A stretch of 64,000 nt of DNA from Chitinophagaceae bacterium. GTDB lineage: Bacteria; Bacteroidota; Bacteroidia; Chitinophagales; Chitinophagaceae. How positions within the stretch are numbered: the first letter of the stretch is position 1; the number at the start of each line of letters is the position of its first letter. Below the pieces are notes generated by a model, which ran no database searches, was not told the origin of the DNA, and saw only the letters and a list, made by a program, of their open reading frames with translations. This document shows, piece after piece, positions 18,101 to 25,747 of this stretch. The DNA lies in NCBI GenBank assembly GCA_023957755.1, contig JAMLGT010000001.1:248001-312000 (forward strand), written 5' to 3'. A program made the translations under genes and the position numbers.

Positions 18101-18334
18101 ATCTAAGTTCTCCAAATCGGATAACGCTTCTTCAATTTTCTTGGTTACAGAGGTTTCTACTTCATTTGGGCCCGCACCGGGATAAATAGTGGTAACAGAA
18201 ATTACGGGTGCACTCAGTTTGGGGAGTAGCTCGTAAGTAAGCGTATTGTAACCAACCAGCCCCAATAGCACCAGTATGCTAAAAATCACTACCACCAATG
18301 TGGGGCGTTTTACGGATATGCGTGAAATGTTCAT
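15194..18334 (-). CDS. RND efflux pump inner-membrane subunit (HAE1/AcrB-like)
   Basis: At 1046 residues it has full RND length: an N-terminal helix starting ISRISVKRPT, two large periplasmic loops, and 12 predicted membrane helices with the proton-relay aspartates in GILVDDSIVVLENI (TM4). FRPILMTTIAMVIAMIPIA matches the second-half core helices. It exports drugs or small molecules using the proton gradient, through the adaptor and TolC-like channel encoded just upstream. The stop of the adaptor lies 31 bases before this start. Its sequence style (MdtBC/CusA-like HAE1) does not show a metal-binding Met motif, so drug or lipid-like substrates are more likely. Last gene of a four-gene operon. 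Confidence 0.95.
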   Translation of the reverse strand: MNISRISVKRPTLVVVIFSILVLLGLVGYNTLTYELLPKLSAPVISVTTIYPGAGPNEVETSVTKKIEEALSDLENLDYSQSISQEGVSVVTVSLKYGTDVDLALQDAQRKVNTIKSDLPAAAKDPSLGKFSLDELPIMRIGASSDMDEREFTDLLDKTIKPELGRIDGVAKVDITGGEKREIKINVKNDKLKFYNISILQVSNAIANANLNFPTGSIKNTQQDVSIRLSGKLTSLNELINLAVSTAADGSQVLLKDVADIYDSKEDATTLTRVNGIPSIGISIIKTKEGNTVGISNEVKEKLSQIEKQYSASNVHFNIANDSADFTKEAANSVIHDLIIAVILVAVIMLFFLHNIRNALIVMIAVPVSIVSTFAVMAAFGFSLNLMSLLGLSLVIGILVDDSIVVLENIHLRMEQGSSAWDAAVDTWKEIGISVTSITLVIVAVFLPIVFVKGIISDLLFQFSVVVVAATLISWLVSFTLTPWLASRFTKLSHLNPKKITDKPLIWFENVIKSFQNFFRNILQWSLHHKRITFTAIMALVIASFTLLGSGMIGVEFASSGDNGEFQIQAEMPKETPLTQTNFLTQKIEKQLLSDPNVTNVFTTVGASSGRSSAATSAYFAQINVKLVPSEKRSMSSSEYAATTKLKIQETIPGAKITASPVSMISGSATAPIQFEVQGANLDTILAVGEKVKSIMESVPGTSEIKASMEGGSPEIAIKVDRDKLAELNLSLDVVGATMQNAFAGNDNSKFLVGDEEYPIRVQLDQFDRRNMNDVSNLTFQNSKGDLIKLSQFASIEPSTGPTTLERKDKVPTVTITSQVVGRPVGTVGNEVQAKLDKMDLPAGVNIAAAGDVKNQAEGFSSLLIALMGSIILVYLIMVALYDNYAYPFVVMFSVPVAMIGAFLALALTMTNLSIFGMLGLIMLVGLVIKNAILIVDFTNHLKEKGKSSYDALIEGTMERFRPILMTTIAMVIAMIPIAVATGAGSEWKNGLAWVLIGGLTSSMLLTLIIVPVTYLAVDRIKERLAKRKAARKERKAALQLKEAVA

Positions 18335-18365
18335 AAAATAATTTTTAGATTAATTGGAATAATGG

Positions 18366-19457
18366 TTACTCTACCACCCGGACTTTTGTGCCGGTCTGTA
18401 GATTTATCTGTCCTGTGACAACCACTTTATCACTTTCGTTAAGCCCCTTTAAGACAATAAGCCGGTCGCCACTCTGGTTCTGAACTTCAATATTTTTAAG
18501 TATTACAGTGCTGTCACTGTTTAATACAAACACCTGTGCATTTTGGATGCTACCTACAATTGCCTGCCGCGGAATAAATAACTTTTTACCATTATCATGA
18601 TGATCGGTGTTAAACTTAGCCGTACCAAACATGCCGGCTTTTAGCGGGTATGCATTATTGTTAGGCACCTGTATCTCAACATTATACTTCCTTCCGGCAT
18701 CAGCCTGTACGCTTATCAAACTAATTGTTCCGCTAAACTCATGGTCAGGATATACTTCTGTCTTAATGGATACAGCCTGTCCTTTCTTCAACTTAATTAC
18801 ATCCAGCTCGTCCACTCTCACCACCATTTTTAATTTAGAAATGTCCACGACACCGCCCAACTCCATTCCGGGCGAAGCAAAACTTCCCTGCTCCACCTTA
18901 ACCTCGCTTACAAAACCTGACATTGGCGAGCGGATTATGGTATATTTCATTTGCTGTTGGATATTTTTAACATCGGTACGCGCCTTATCCACATTCAGTG
19001 CTACATCCTCGTATTGTTTCTGACTGATGGCGCCGGCTTCTGCCAAACGTTCATACCGTTCTTTATTTTTGACGGCGTTATTGTATGAAGCTTCAGCCGC
19101 AGCAAGACTGGACTGAATGGATGTTGGGTCAATTCGTGCGATAACCTGCCCGGTGCGGATGCTCTGTCCTTCCTGAATGTTAAGCTCAATAATTGAGCCT
19201 TGCGCTTCTGCAATCAATGGCAAAGTCTGACGCGCTTCAAACGAGCCCGTCAATTCAATATGGTTATCCATTGATTGTAATTCAGCCTCCGCAATTTTTA
19301 CGGGTATTGCAGTTACGCTTTGAGGTACTGCAGTAGCCCTGGCCTCAATTACCTTTTTGTTGTTAACGAGTGTATATACTACGATGATTACCAGCGCCGC
19401 AATTACTGCAACGGGAATAAGGAGCTTTGACCGTTTATTTTTATTAAGATTTTTCAT
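18366..19457 (-). CDS. RND efflux periplasmic adaptor (membrane fusion protein)
   Basis: A 363-residue protein with one N-terminal membrane anchor, a biotinyl-lipoyl-like half motif (LPLIAEAQGSIIELNIQEGQ and SPMSGFVSEVKVEQG) flanking a short alpha-helical hairpin (about residues 115-165), then beta-barrel and membrane-proximal domains (IVLKGLNESDKVVVTG). It joins the RND pump to the outer-membrane channel. It lies 28 bases after tolC and 31 bases before the pump gene in one transcription unit. Length and domain order are normal for the family. Confidence 0.94.
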   Translation of the reverse strand: MKNLNKNKRSKLLIPVAVIAALVIIVVYTLVNNKKVIEARATAVPQSVTAIPVKIAEAELQSMDNHIELTGSFEARQTLPLIAEAQGSIIELNIQEGQSIRTGQVIARIDPTSIQSSLAAAEASYNNAVKNKERYERLAEAGAISQKQYEDVALNVDKARTDVKNIQQQMKYTIIRSPMSGFVSEVKVEQGSFASPGMELGGVVDISKLKMVVRVDELDVIKLKKGQAVSIKTEVYPDHEFSGTISLISVQADAGRKYNVEIQVPNNNAYPLKAGMFGTAKFNTDHHDNGKKLFIPRQAIVGSIQNAQVFVLNSDSTVILKNIEVQNQSGDRLIVLKGLNESDKVVVTGQINLQTGTKVRVVE

Positions 19458-19485
19458 TTTATGGTTGATTTATTATTGTGATTGT

Positions 19486-20838
19486 TTAATGATTGATTGA
19501 AAATTCTTTTATTAATTGGCTTAATTGTCCGCTAGCCTTCATGGTTTCAAGTTCGGCAAGGTTTGTCTGGAGCATAGCCGTGAGGTACTGCGACTGTGCT
19601 TCGCGCAGACTGTTTTCTGCATTGATTAACTCCGCCAGGTCAGATACTCCTTCTGTATATGACAGCTTTGCCACATTGTACAGGTCTTCTGCCAGTTGCA
19701 TATTCTGTGTTTGTGCCTCAAAAACTTTTTGGTTTTGATTCAGATTGTTATTGGCTGTCCTGAATTGGGTTTGGATTTGTTTGGCAGTATATTCTTTGGT
19801 GAGCTCCAGTTGTTTTAAGGCAGTATTGCTTTGAGCAATTTGGTTACGTTTTTTAGAACCATCAAAGATTGGGATGCTCAGATTCAGACTGTAATATCCG
19901 GACGAAATACCTGTGGCAGCATTGTTTTTAAATAGTTTTTCTGTCTGCCACTGACGTCCGAAATTGGCAGAGAAGGAAAGTGTGGGCTTATAACCGGCCT
20001 TAATGTTTTCAGTGTTCAGATTTTGCAGCTGAATTTGTTTGTCAAGAATATTCAAATCCGTATTGGCATCCAGGTTTAATTGTTTGGATACAGCTACTTT
20101 CTCGGATCCCCGGGGTGCCGTTATTACAATGGGCTGTTCCATATCCAGGTTCATCAGGAGCTTTATGTTGTCAATCGTCTTTTCGTAATCATTTTCCACA
20201 TTAGAGAGTTGGGTCCTCATATTGGTGAGGTTCACTTTTAATTGTTCAACGTCCACCTTTTTGATAATTCCTTCCTTCAGTTGAAGGCTGGTGATGTCTA
20301 GTAGCTTTTCTGTTCTTTTAATATTGCCCGCATACAATTCTTTTTGTTTTTCAGCCAACTGAATTTGTACATACAATTTTGCCATGTTGTATATCAGGTC
20401 TTCTTTGGATTGGAAAGTTTGCAGTTCGTATAATCCCTGACTTTCTTTGGCAGCCTTCAGTCCTGTTGTTATGGATGGGTTGTAAATATTCTGGCTGAGT
20501 TGCACCGTGCCGTTGTACACGAAGCGGGTACCGAATTTTACAGGTATTGTAGTGCCGGGCTGTCCCATTATTTCACCCGGTAATAATTGAGCACCTCTTT
20601 GAAAATTGTCTGTACCTCCTGCGCTACCGGTAATCTGAGGCAATGCGGATGACTTGATTTCTTTAATCTTAAACTGATTGTTAGTTTCATCCAGCTGTAC
20701 ACTTTTGAGTTGTGGGTTATTTTTTACCGCATAGTCTATAGCTTCGTTAAGTGTAAGCCTCAGAGTATCTTTTTCCTGTGCAAGAGTTACATTGCCAAGC
20801 AGTACTGCGGCGACAAATGGGAACCAATACTTCTTCAT
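19486..20838 (-). CDS. TolC-family outer-membrane efflux channel
   Basis: 450 residues with signal peptide (LLGNVTLAQ) and two outer-membrane-efflux repeats with long coiled-coil helices; typical sequences are LNEAIDYAVKNNPQLK at the N-terminus and GVSDLAELINAENSLREAQ in the second repeat. It forms the trimeric exit duct for the RND pump encoded downstream. It is separated from the MarR gene by 56 bases that contain a copy of the presumed MarR operator, 20 bases before this ATG, so it may have its own regulated promoter as well as read-through from marR. Confidence 0.94.
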   Translation of the reverse strand: MKKYWFPFVAAVLLGNVTLAQEKDTLRLTLNEAIDYAVKNNPQLKSVQLDETNNQFKIKEIKSSALPQITGSAGGTDNFQRGAQLLPGEIMGQPGTTIPVKFGTRFVYNGTVQLSQNIYNPSITTGLKAAKESQGLYELQTFQSKEDLIYNMAKLYVQIQLAEKQKELYAGNIKRTEKLLDITSLQLKEGIIKKVDVEQLKVNLTNMRTQLSNVENDYEKTIDNIKLLMNLDMEQPIVITAPRGSEKVAVSKQLNLDANTDLNILDKQIQLQNLNTENIKAGYKPTLSFSANFGRQWQTEKLFKNNAATGISSGYYSLNLSIPIFDGSKKRNQIAQSNTALKQLELTKEYTAKQIQTQFRTANNNLNQNQKVFEAQTQNMQLAEDLYNVAKLSYTEGVSDLAELINAENSLREAQSQYLTAMLQTNLAELETMKASGQLSQLIKEFSINH

Positions 20839-20857
20839 ACATCTATTATGTTTAGTT

Positions 20858-20877
20858 AGTTCAGATATTACTGAACT
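20858..20877 (-). promoter_or_regulatory. Putative MarR operator in front of tolC
   Basis: Perfect inverted repeat AGTTCAG-6 nt-CTGAACT. The same half-sites with the same six-base spacing occur at 21388-21407 in front of marR, so both are read as binding sites for the adjacent MarR-type regulator. Confidence 0.7.
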
Positions 20878-20894
20878 ATTATTTTAAAAAAAAA

Positions 20895-21347
20895 TTATTT
20901 GATCCTGTCAGCATACACTTTATAGAGCGCGCTGAGAAATTCAGTCATTTCTTTCAGGATGTCGTTAAACTCTTTTGTTTTTTTGCTTCGTTGTGCTAAA
21001 ATTTTCTGGTTTAGTTTCATATAGGCTTCCAGCCCCGCAAAGTGTCTCGCTGCAATATCTTTCCACTTATGCACCGGTACATAAAAATACCTTTTCCGGT
21101 CTCCCAATTTGGTTTTATATTCTATTCTGTCTGTGGCCAGCAGGTGCGTGATTGCCTGGCTTGTACCACTTTTACTCAATCCAAGAGTCTCCTGAATTTG
21201 ATTGAAACTTAGTTCTGTCTCATCTGCGACGTTTAGCAGGGCAAGAATTTTGGCCATTGCGGGCTGCAAATTGGTCTGTTCCATCATGACGGCATATTGC
21301 TCAATCAGTTCCACCTGTTCTTTCGTAAGTTTAATTTTTTCTGACAT
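20895..21347 (-). CDS. MarR/GbsR-type transcriptional regulator of the efflux operon
   Basis: A 150-residue protein with a winged helix-turn-helix (NVADETELSFNQIQETLGLSKSGTSQAITHLLATDRI), a wing in KTKLGDRKRYFYVP and long terminal helices for dimerisation, the GbsR/MarR layout. It is the first gene of the efflux operon and has an inverted repeat over its own promoter plus a second copy before tolC, which points to an autoregulated repressor relieved by a pump substrate. Inducer unknown. The start at 21347 lies about 20 bases after the -7 box. Confidence 0.9.
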   Translation of the reverse strand: MSEKIKLTKEQVELIEQYAVMMEQTNLQPAMAKILALLNVADETELSFNQIQETLGLSKSGTSQAITHLLATDRIEYKTKLGDRKRYFYVPVHKWKDIAARHFAGLEAYMKLNQKILAQRSKKTKEFNDILKEMTEFLSALYKVYADRIK

Positions 21348-21366
21348 ACCTTTTTGTTTTCGGGTG

Positions 21367-21398
21367 CAAAACTACATCAGTTTATTGAGTTCACAAAA
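21367..21398 (-). promoter_or_regulatory. Promoter of the marR-tolC-RND operon
   Basis: On the minus strand TTTTG (21394-21398) is followed after 19 bases by TAGTTTTG (21367-21374), an almost ideal Bacteroidota -33/-7 pair. The -33 element lies inside the operator at 21388-21407, so bound regulator would block the polymerase. Confidence 0.7.
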
Positions 21399-21407
21399 TA
21401 CTGAACT
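21388..21407 (-). promoter_or_regulatory. Putative MarR operator in front of marR
   Basis: AGTTCAC-6 nt-CTGAACT, matching the operator before tolC (20858-20877) in all but one half-site base and with identical spacing. It covers the -33 element of the operon promoter. Confidence 0.72.
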
Positions 21408-21532
21408 AAGTAATTATTTATGGTTCTGTTAAAGCACATCGTATGAAATGTGGGATTCAATTGCACCTGACAAATGTGATTTTCTTTATGAGCGTATGAC
21501 TCAGATTCAGATATAGGGCTCCAGCCGTTTTA

Positions 21533-22126
21533 TTAATCAAAATCCAACTCTTCAAAGTCTTCACGTATATCTTCAATTTTGTTCCTGATTTTTCTTAATC
21601 CGAAAGCCAGCACAATTTGTAACAATCCAAAGATCAGCAGACCAATGCCCAGCCAGTAGATTACGGCCACGCTGGTAATTACAGGGTTCCATAACAGGAT
21701 AAGAGAGATGAGAGCGCCCAGGATTCCAAACGTCAACACCCAGCCCCAGTTTTTAACCCGGTATCTCTTTAGTTCAAAGGAGTTTGTAATTTCCAAAATT
21801 GAACGAAACAACAGCCAGAAACCAATATAATAACACAAAATCAATGCTGTTAAACCGGGTCTTAGAGACAAATGCAGTCCCAGGATAAGGGTAATGATAC
21901 CGCCGGTTAAATACCAGCCCCAGCTCTTTAGGTGCTTTCGGTTAGAAATACTGTAGGCTATTTCTGAAATACCTCCGATGACAAACCCGATACTGATAAC
22001 CCATGCCAGGGCTAAGAATGAAGCGATGGGGGTAAAGAAAACCCAAATGCTCAGAATCGTGAAAATAACTCCGGTAATCAGCAAGAGATACCAGTGTCTT
22101 AACCGTCTTTCAATACTACTTTTCAT
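21533..22126 (-). CDS. HdeD/DUF308-family membrane protein
   Basis: From the ATG at 22126 (preferred over an upstream extension) the product has 197 residues and six predicted membrane helices in three repeated pairs, with the family pattern GWYLTGGIITLILGLHL and WGWVLTFGILGALISLILLWNP. HdeD of enterics is linked to acid resistance, but for Bacteroidota members the role is unproven. The C-terminal tail is acidic (EDIREDFEELDFD). It stands alone between the efflux operon and an outer-membrane barrel gene on the same strand. Confidence 0.85.
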   Translation of the reverse strand: MKSSIERRLRHWYLLLITGVIFTILSIWVFFTPIASFLALAWVISIGFVIGGISEIAYSISNRKHLKSWGWYLTGGIITLILGLHLSLRPGLTALILCYYIGFWLLFRSILEITNSFELKRYRVKNWGWVLTFGILGALISLILLWNPVITSVAVIYWLGIGLLIFGLLQIVLAFGLRKIRNKIEDIREDFEELDFD

Positions 22127-22304
22127 GGTGATAAATTTTATAGAATGATACATATTTTAGGGAGAAACTATGGCTGTAAAAATCCTTTTTGCCTTGAGGC
22201 CAGGATAGAAAAGATAAGTTTTGAGGCTTTTTAGGAAGGAAGCCACCCCTGTGTATCGAGGCAGCTTCCCGGGTTGGCTTTTCAGCTTATCCTTACCGTA
22301 AAAC

Positions 22305-22958
22305 TTAAAACCTGTACTTCAAGCCTACCTGTACACCGGCAGTCATATTGTAAGTGTTTGACCTGCCGGAGATATGTCCTGCATAATCCTTATCCTCTGC
22401 GTTTGTAAAGTCATAATCAAACTGTAATCCGGTTTGGAGGAAAATGTTTGGGCTTAATTTAAACTGTACGCCTGCATTAGCCATAGCGCCCAGTGTTGCC
22501 TTCTCAAACTTGTCTTTGTTATCGATAAATTTATCGCTGCCTCCTCCTGATATTTTTGCATTCGTAAGAAAGCTGACCTGTGGGCCTACCTTTCCGAAAA
22601 ACGAAACTGCGTTTGAAGCATCAGAATTGTATGAGAAATATACAGGCACTTTTACATACTCCAGTTTCTGATTTACTTCCAGGCCCAAAACCTCTGATTT
22701 TTCACCCTGGAGAGAATAGAGCACATCTAATCCTACTCCTGTATTGTCCGTAAAGTTGTATCCTGCACCCACTCCGAAATTAGTGTTGAAAGTGGCTTTC
22801 TTCTTAATAGCATTGTTGTCATTATCATCGCTATTTTGCAGGAAGCTGAATTGAGGGGTAGCTTTTATGCCTACCGAGAAACCCTGTTGAGCCATTACAG
22901 TTGAGGCGCTTCCTGTTATTAACACAAGGGCCATTGCACTTACTAGAATCTTCTTCAT
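22305..22958 (-). CDS. Outer-membrane beta-barrel protein (PorT/OmpA-like barrel)
   Basis: 217 residues with a signal peptide ending in TVMAQQ and an eight-strand barrel pattern: alternating hydrophobic strands, short turns, and a C-terminal Phe (GLKYRF). Matches the general Bacteroidota outer_membrane_beta-barrel class without enzymatic motifs. Likely structural or an adhesin. A -7 box TAATTTTG lies on the minus strand at 23031-23038. The next gene upstream is an AraC-type regulator on the same strand, 201 bases away. Confidence 0.85.
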   Translation of the reverse strand: MKKILVSAMALVLITGSASTVMAQQGFSVGIKATPQFSFLQNSDDNDNNAIKKKATFNTNFGVGAGYNFTDNTGVGLDVLYSLQGEKSEVLGLEVNQKLEYVKVPVYFSYNSDASNAVSFFGKVGPQVSFLTNAKISGGGSDKFIDNKDKFEKATLGAMANAGVQFKLSPNIFLQTGLQFDYDFTNAEDKDYAGHISGRSNTYNMTAGVQVGLKYRF

Positions 22959-23030
22959 GATCTTTTAATTTATAGTTTTTAATTTGTTATCCTGTCAATT
23001 ACCGGCTTACCTTATTGGTTATTGACGGGG

Positions 23031-23038
23031 CAAAATTA
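23031..23038 (-). promoter_or_regulatory. Putative -7 box of the beta-barrel gene
   Basis: Minus strand reads TAATTTTG (TAnnTTTG) about 73 bases before the ATG at 22958. No good -33 element seen. Confidence 0.35.
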
Positions 23039-23159
23039 CCAGCGGCAGGTACATGAGAGAAGGGAGGATTGTCGGCATTATTGGTCTGAAAGTCGGAATC
23101 TTGACTTTCTATGGTAAAATGAGGGATAAATTCAGGCTCAAAGGTCGGAATCCGACAGA

Positions 23160-24035
23160 TTAGGAGCGCGTGGCCCGGTATGCTCTGGGGGATATTCCTT
23201 CTATGCGTTTAAAGAATTTTCCGAAAGAAGATTGATCACTAAAATTTAATGCATCTGATATTTCAGCTATGCTCCTGGAGGTGGTTTTTAATTGGATTTT
23301 GGCTGCCTGGTGGAGCAGTAAGTCTATGGTTTCCCCTGCACTGCGTTTACTGACTTCCTTTACAGTCTCCGTAAGGTGTTTGGGAGTCACAAATAATGCA
23401 TCAGCATAAAACTTCAATTCCCTTTGTTCGCGAAAATGTTTTTTTGCCAGTGCATAGAATTGAATGGTAAGTGATTCTTTCCTGGTAAACTGTTCATTAT
23501 TTTCCAATGCGTACTGAGGGGCAAGTGCAGCCAATTCAAGAATGAAAATCATGAATATATATTTCAGGATTTCATTTTTGTAGGGGTGGTTATTTTCTTC
23601 TGATATTCTCCCTTCCATCTGGTTTATCAGTTTGACGAGGTTTTTGGCAACCGGTTTTGACAGCCTCCAAATCGGTTTGTGTTTGGTAGTATAATAATCT
23701 GTAACCTCCCAGAAGCGATCGGGTAAGTTCAATTGTGCAATGAACTCAGAAGTGTAAGCCACAATCTTTAATACAGCGTCTTCGCTGATATACAGGCGCT
23801 CTTTAGCGGCATCAGGTGGAATAATCAGTAAATCATCCTTTTTCAGATACAATTCCTTGAGATTAATCTTTGCGCCAGCCTTACCTTCTGCTAATAAAAC
23901 AAAGATGAAAAAATCATTGCGGACATTGCTTCTGGCAATCAGGTCTTCCAGGATAACTCCTTTGGAAAAATCCAGGGTCAGCACAAAAAAATTTTCTGCA
24001 CTGCCGGATGATAATTCGCCGTTGGATTCTTTCAT
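23160..24035 (-). CDS. AraC-family transcriptional regulator
   Basis: 291 residues: an N-terminal cupin-like sensing domain (about 1-150) and a C-terminal double helix-turn-helix (about 195-291) with AKIQLKTTSRSIAEISDALNFSDQSSFGKFFKRIEGISPRAYR, the classic AraC second-helix signature. It would bind as an activator for a nearby or distant promoter; the target is unknown. A 132-bp inverted-repeat element ends 35 bases before its start codon, so its own promoter is probably rearranged or supplied by that element. Confidence 0.92.
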   Translation of the reverse strand: MKESNGELSSGSAENFFVLTLDFSKGVILEDLIARSNVRNDFFIFVLLAEGKAGAKINLKELYLKKDDLLIIPPDAAKERLYISEDAVLKIVAYTSEFIAQLNLPDRFWEVTDYYTTKHKPIWRLSKPVAKNLVKLINQMEGRISEENNHPYKNEILKYIFMIFILELAALAPQYALENNEQFTRKESLTIQFYALAKKHFREQRELKFYADALFVTPKHLTETVKEVSKRSAGETIDLLLHQAAKIQLKTTSRSIAEISDALNFSDQSSFGKFFKRIEGISPRAYRATRS

Positions 24036-24070
24036 ATAAGCTATTGAACCCTTCTGGTTAAAAATTACTG

Positions 24071-24202
24071 TTGTCCGATTAAGTTGGGCTAAAGCCCACT
24101 GGGCTTAGATTTTCTATTTATTACCCTACCCTTTAGGGTAGAGCTATGAAAGTCTTGCTTAACAAGGGCTTTAGCCACATTTTGAATATTTTAACCGGAC
24201 AA
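24071..24202 (+). repeat. Inverted-repeat element, copy 1 (132 bp)
   Basis: Ends TTGTCCGATTAA and TTAACCGGACAA are inverted repeats (11 of 12). Inside are GGGCTAAAGCCC near the left end, its counterpart GGGCTTTAGCC near the right end, and a central stem CCCTACCCTTTAGGGTAG. Copies 2 and 3 are at 38369-38500 and 43197-43327. It has no gene and looks like a non-autonomous mobile or REP/MITE-like element. Confidence 0.85.
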
Positions 24203-24387
24203 TGATATTTAAAAATTATAAATTCAGAATTCCAAAATTACAGTTCGCTTACTTTATCGCAAAGATTTGATTGAGTCTCACATTCCTTCACTTTGAAATG
24301 AGCCATGAATCCGCCTCTTTTTAAAAATAGTAATTTAGTTGATGTGATGCCATTTGCTAAATTGAAAATCAAACTAATTTATTCCTG

Positions 24388-24969
24388 ATGAAAAAAGATT
24401 TAACGCAGGCCTCCATAGAGCCCTTGCTGGATTATTTTGAAAAGATTATTCCTTTAGCTGATGAAGAGGAAAAATTGGTTTCAGAGCGTTTTCAGCCACG
24501 GCTTTATCGCAAACGGCATTATGTATTACAGGAAGGCGATGTATGTAAACACATGAATTTTGTGGTGCGCGGTTGCCTGCGCATGTTTGCCATAGATGAA
24601 AAAGGGAATACACATATTCTTCAGTTTGCTGCTGAAAACTGGTGGATAACCGACATTGGAAGTTTTTATGAGAGGAAAAATTCAAAACTGAATATTGATG
24701 CATTAGAGGATACCATGGTATTGCAAACCAGTTTTGAAAATCTGACTGCACTATACGATCAGGCGCCAAAATTCAACCGCATCTTCAGGGTGTTGATAGA
24801 AAACAGCCATGTCGCTTTGCAAAAAAGATTATTACAAAATATCAGCTCTACTGCAGAAGAACCCTATTTATCTTTTATTCAAACCTATCCGCAATTATCT
24901 AACAGGATACCACAAACGCAGATTGCAGCTTATCTTGGAATTACTCCGGAATTTGTGAGCAGGATATGA
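24388..24969 (+). CDS. Crp/Fnr-family regulator, C-terminus possibly truncated
   Basis: 193 residues: a cyclic-nucleotide-binding-like domain (residues about 25-125; LQEGDVCKHMNFVVRGCLRMF) and a C-terminal winged helix containing TQIAAYLGITPEFVSRI. The protein stops at SRI, where relatives usually run several residues further, and the next bases allow a frame that continues, so a small truncation or frameshift is possible. No Cys cluster for iron-sulfur sensing. A weak promoter (TTTG, 18 bases, TCACTTTG) sits at about 24265-24296. It stands between repeats and the AbiEii pair. A 27-codon frame (MKLFLNIAEEKIG...) overlaps the stop as ATGA and may be a remnant. Confidence 0.85.
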   Translation: MKKDLTQASIEPLLDYFEKIIPLADEEEKLVSERFQPRLYRKRHYVLQEGDVCKHMNFVVRGCLRMFAIDEKGNTHILQFAAENWWITDIGSFYERKNSKLNIDALEDTMVLQTSFENLTALYDQAPKFNRIFRVLIENSHVALQKRLLQNISSTAEEPYLSFIQTYPQLSNRIPQTQIAAYLGITPEFVSRI

Positions 24970-25120
24970 AATTATTTTTAAATATTGCAGAAGAAAAAAT
25001 CGGGAGAATGATGGACCCGAAAGCAGGTATTGAAGTATGGAAGTTATGATATTTGAGGATAAAAATTGCCAAGTGAATTAAAACTATGTGTGAGGTTAAG
25101 CGATTTGGAAAAGATGAGCT

Positions 25121-25747
25121 CTATCTCAGAAAATCTCTCACCTTTGAACTGATAAAACTCTTTACGCTCTCCCAGGTTTGGCCTTTTAAACTTACAGGAT
25201 CCCCACTTTCTTCAGCATCGGCAAAATAAGTAAGTGCCTGTGGCACGGTAATCAACAAATTTTGTGTTGCATATTTTTCTTTGTGAAACCGGACAAAATC
25301 CGCAACCGAATAATGTTGCAGCAGTTCCGCAATATCCCAGAAATCTTTCTTTCTGCCTCTTCCTAAAATGGCTTGTACTTTCATGGCGATAATATCTTCC
25401 GTAGAAAACATACTGATATCATCCATCTGTATTTCAGGTCGTATAAGTGGGTGGGGATGGTGGACAAGATCAACTTTAGTTCCATCTATGAAACAAAAGA
25501 TTCCAAACTGAGGAGGCTTTTCTTCCATTACGAATTTCTTCTGAAACTCTTTTTTAAGAGCATTGATAATGGAAATATTTTCGAATGGTTTGTATGAAAA
25601 TATATCCAAATCAACTGACTTCCGATGACCATACAGCAAAGCCAACGCGGTACCCCCAACTAATGAAAAATCTTTTAATTCCGAAATTTCAAGTAATTGT
25701 TTTAGTAAGGAAAAAGTTCGGGGTTCGATTGCCTCAGTATGTAACAT
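25121..25747 (-). CDS. AbiEii/AbiGii-type nucleotidyltransferase toxin
   Basis: 208 residues with the nucleotidyltransferase core GGTALALLYGHRKSVDLDIF (GG/GS and DxD motif) and a later Asp-rich segment TKVDLVHHPHPL, followed by EDIIAMKVQAILGRGRKKDFWDIAELL, which is the pattern of AbiEii/MenT-like toxins. In characterised systems such enzymes add nucleotides to tRNA or other targets and arrest growth. The N-terminus overlaps the 3' end of the upstream partner by 46 bases, so the pair is translationally linked. Whether this acts as toxin-antitoxin, abortive infection or both cannot be told. Confidence 0.82.
   Translation of the reverse strand: MLHTEAIEPRTFSLLKQLLEISELKDFSLVGGTALALLYGHRKSVDLDIFSYKPFENISIINALKKEFQKKFVMEEKPPQFGIFCFIDGTKVDLVHHPHPLIRPEIQMDDISMFSTEDIIAMKVQAILGRGRKKDFWDIAELLQHYSVADFVRFHKEKYATQNLLITVPQALTYFADAEESGDPVSLKGQTWESVKSFISSKVRDFLR

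Noticed and set aside
22250-22304. Possible hairpin after the beta-barrel gene
   Set aside because: The GGAAGC/GCTTCC arms are short with a 20-base loop, and the pairing is weak.
24966-25049. 27-codon frame overlapping the crp stop as ATGA
   Set aside because: Very short and without known family; could be a tail of a lost gene but not callable.
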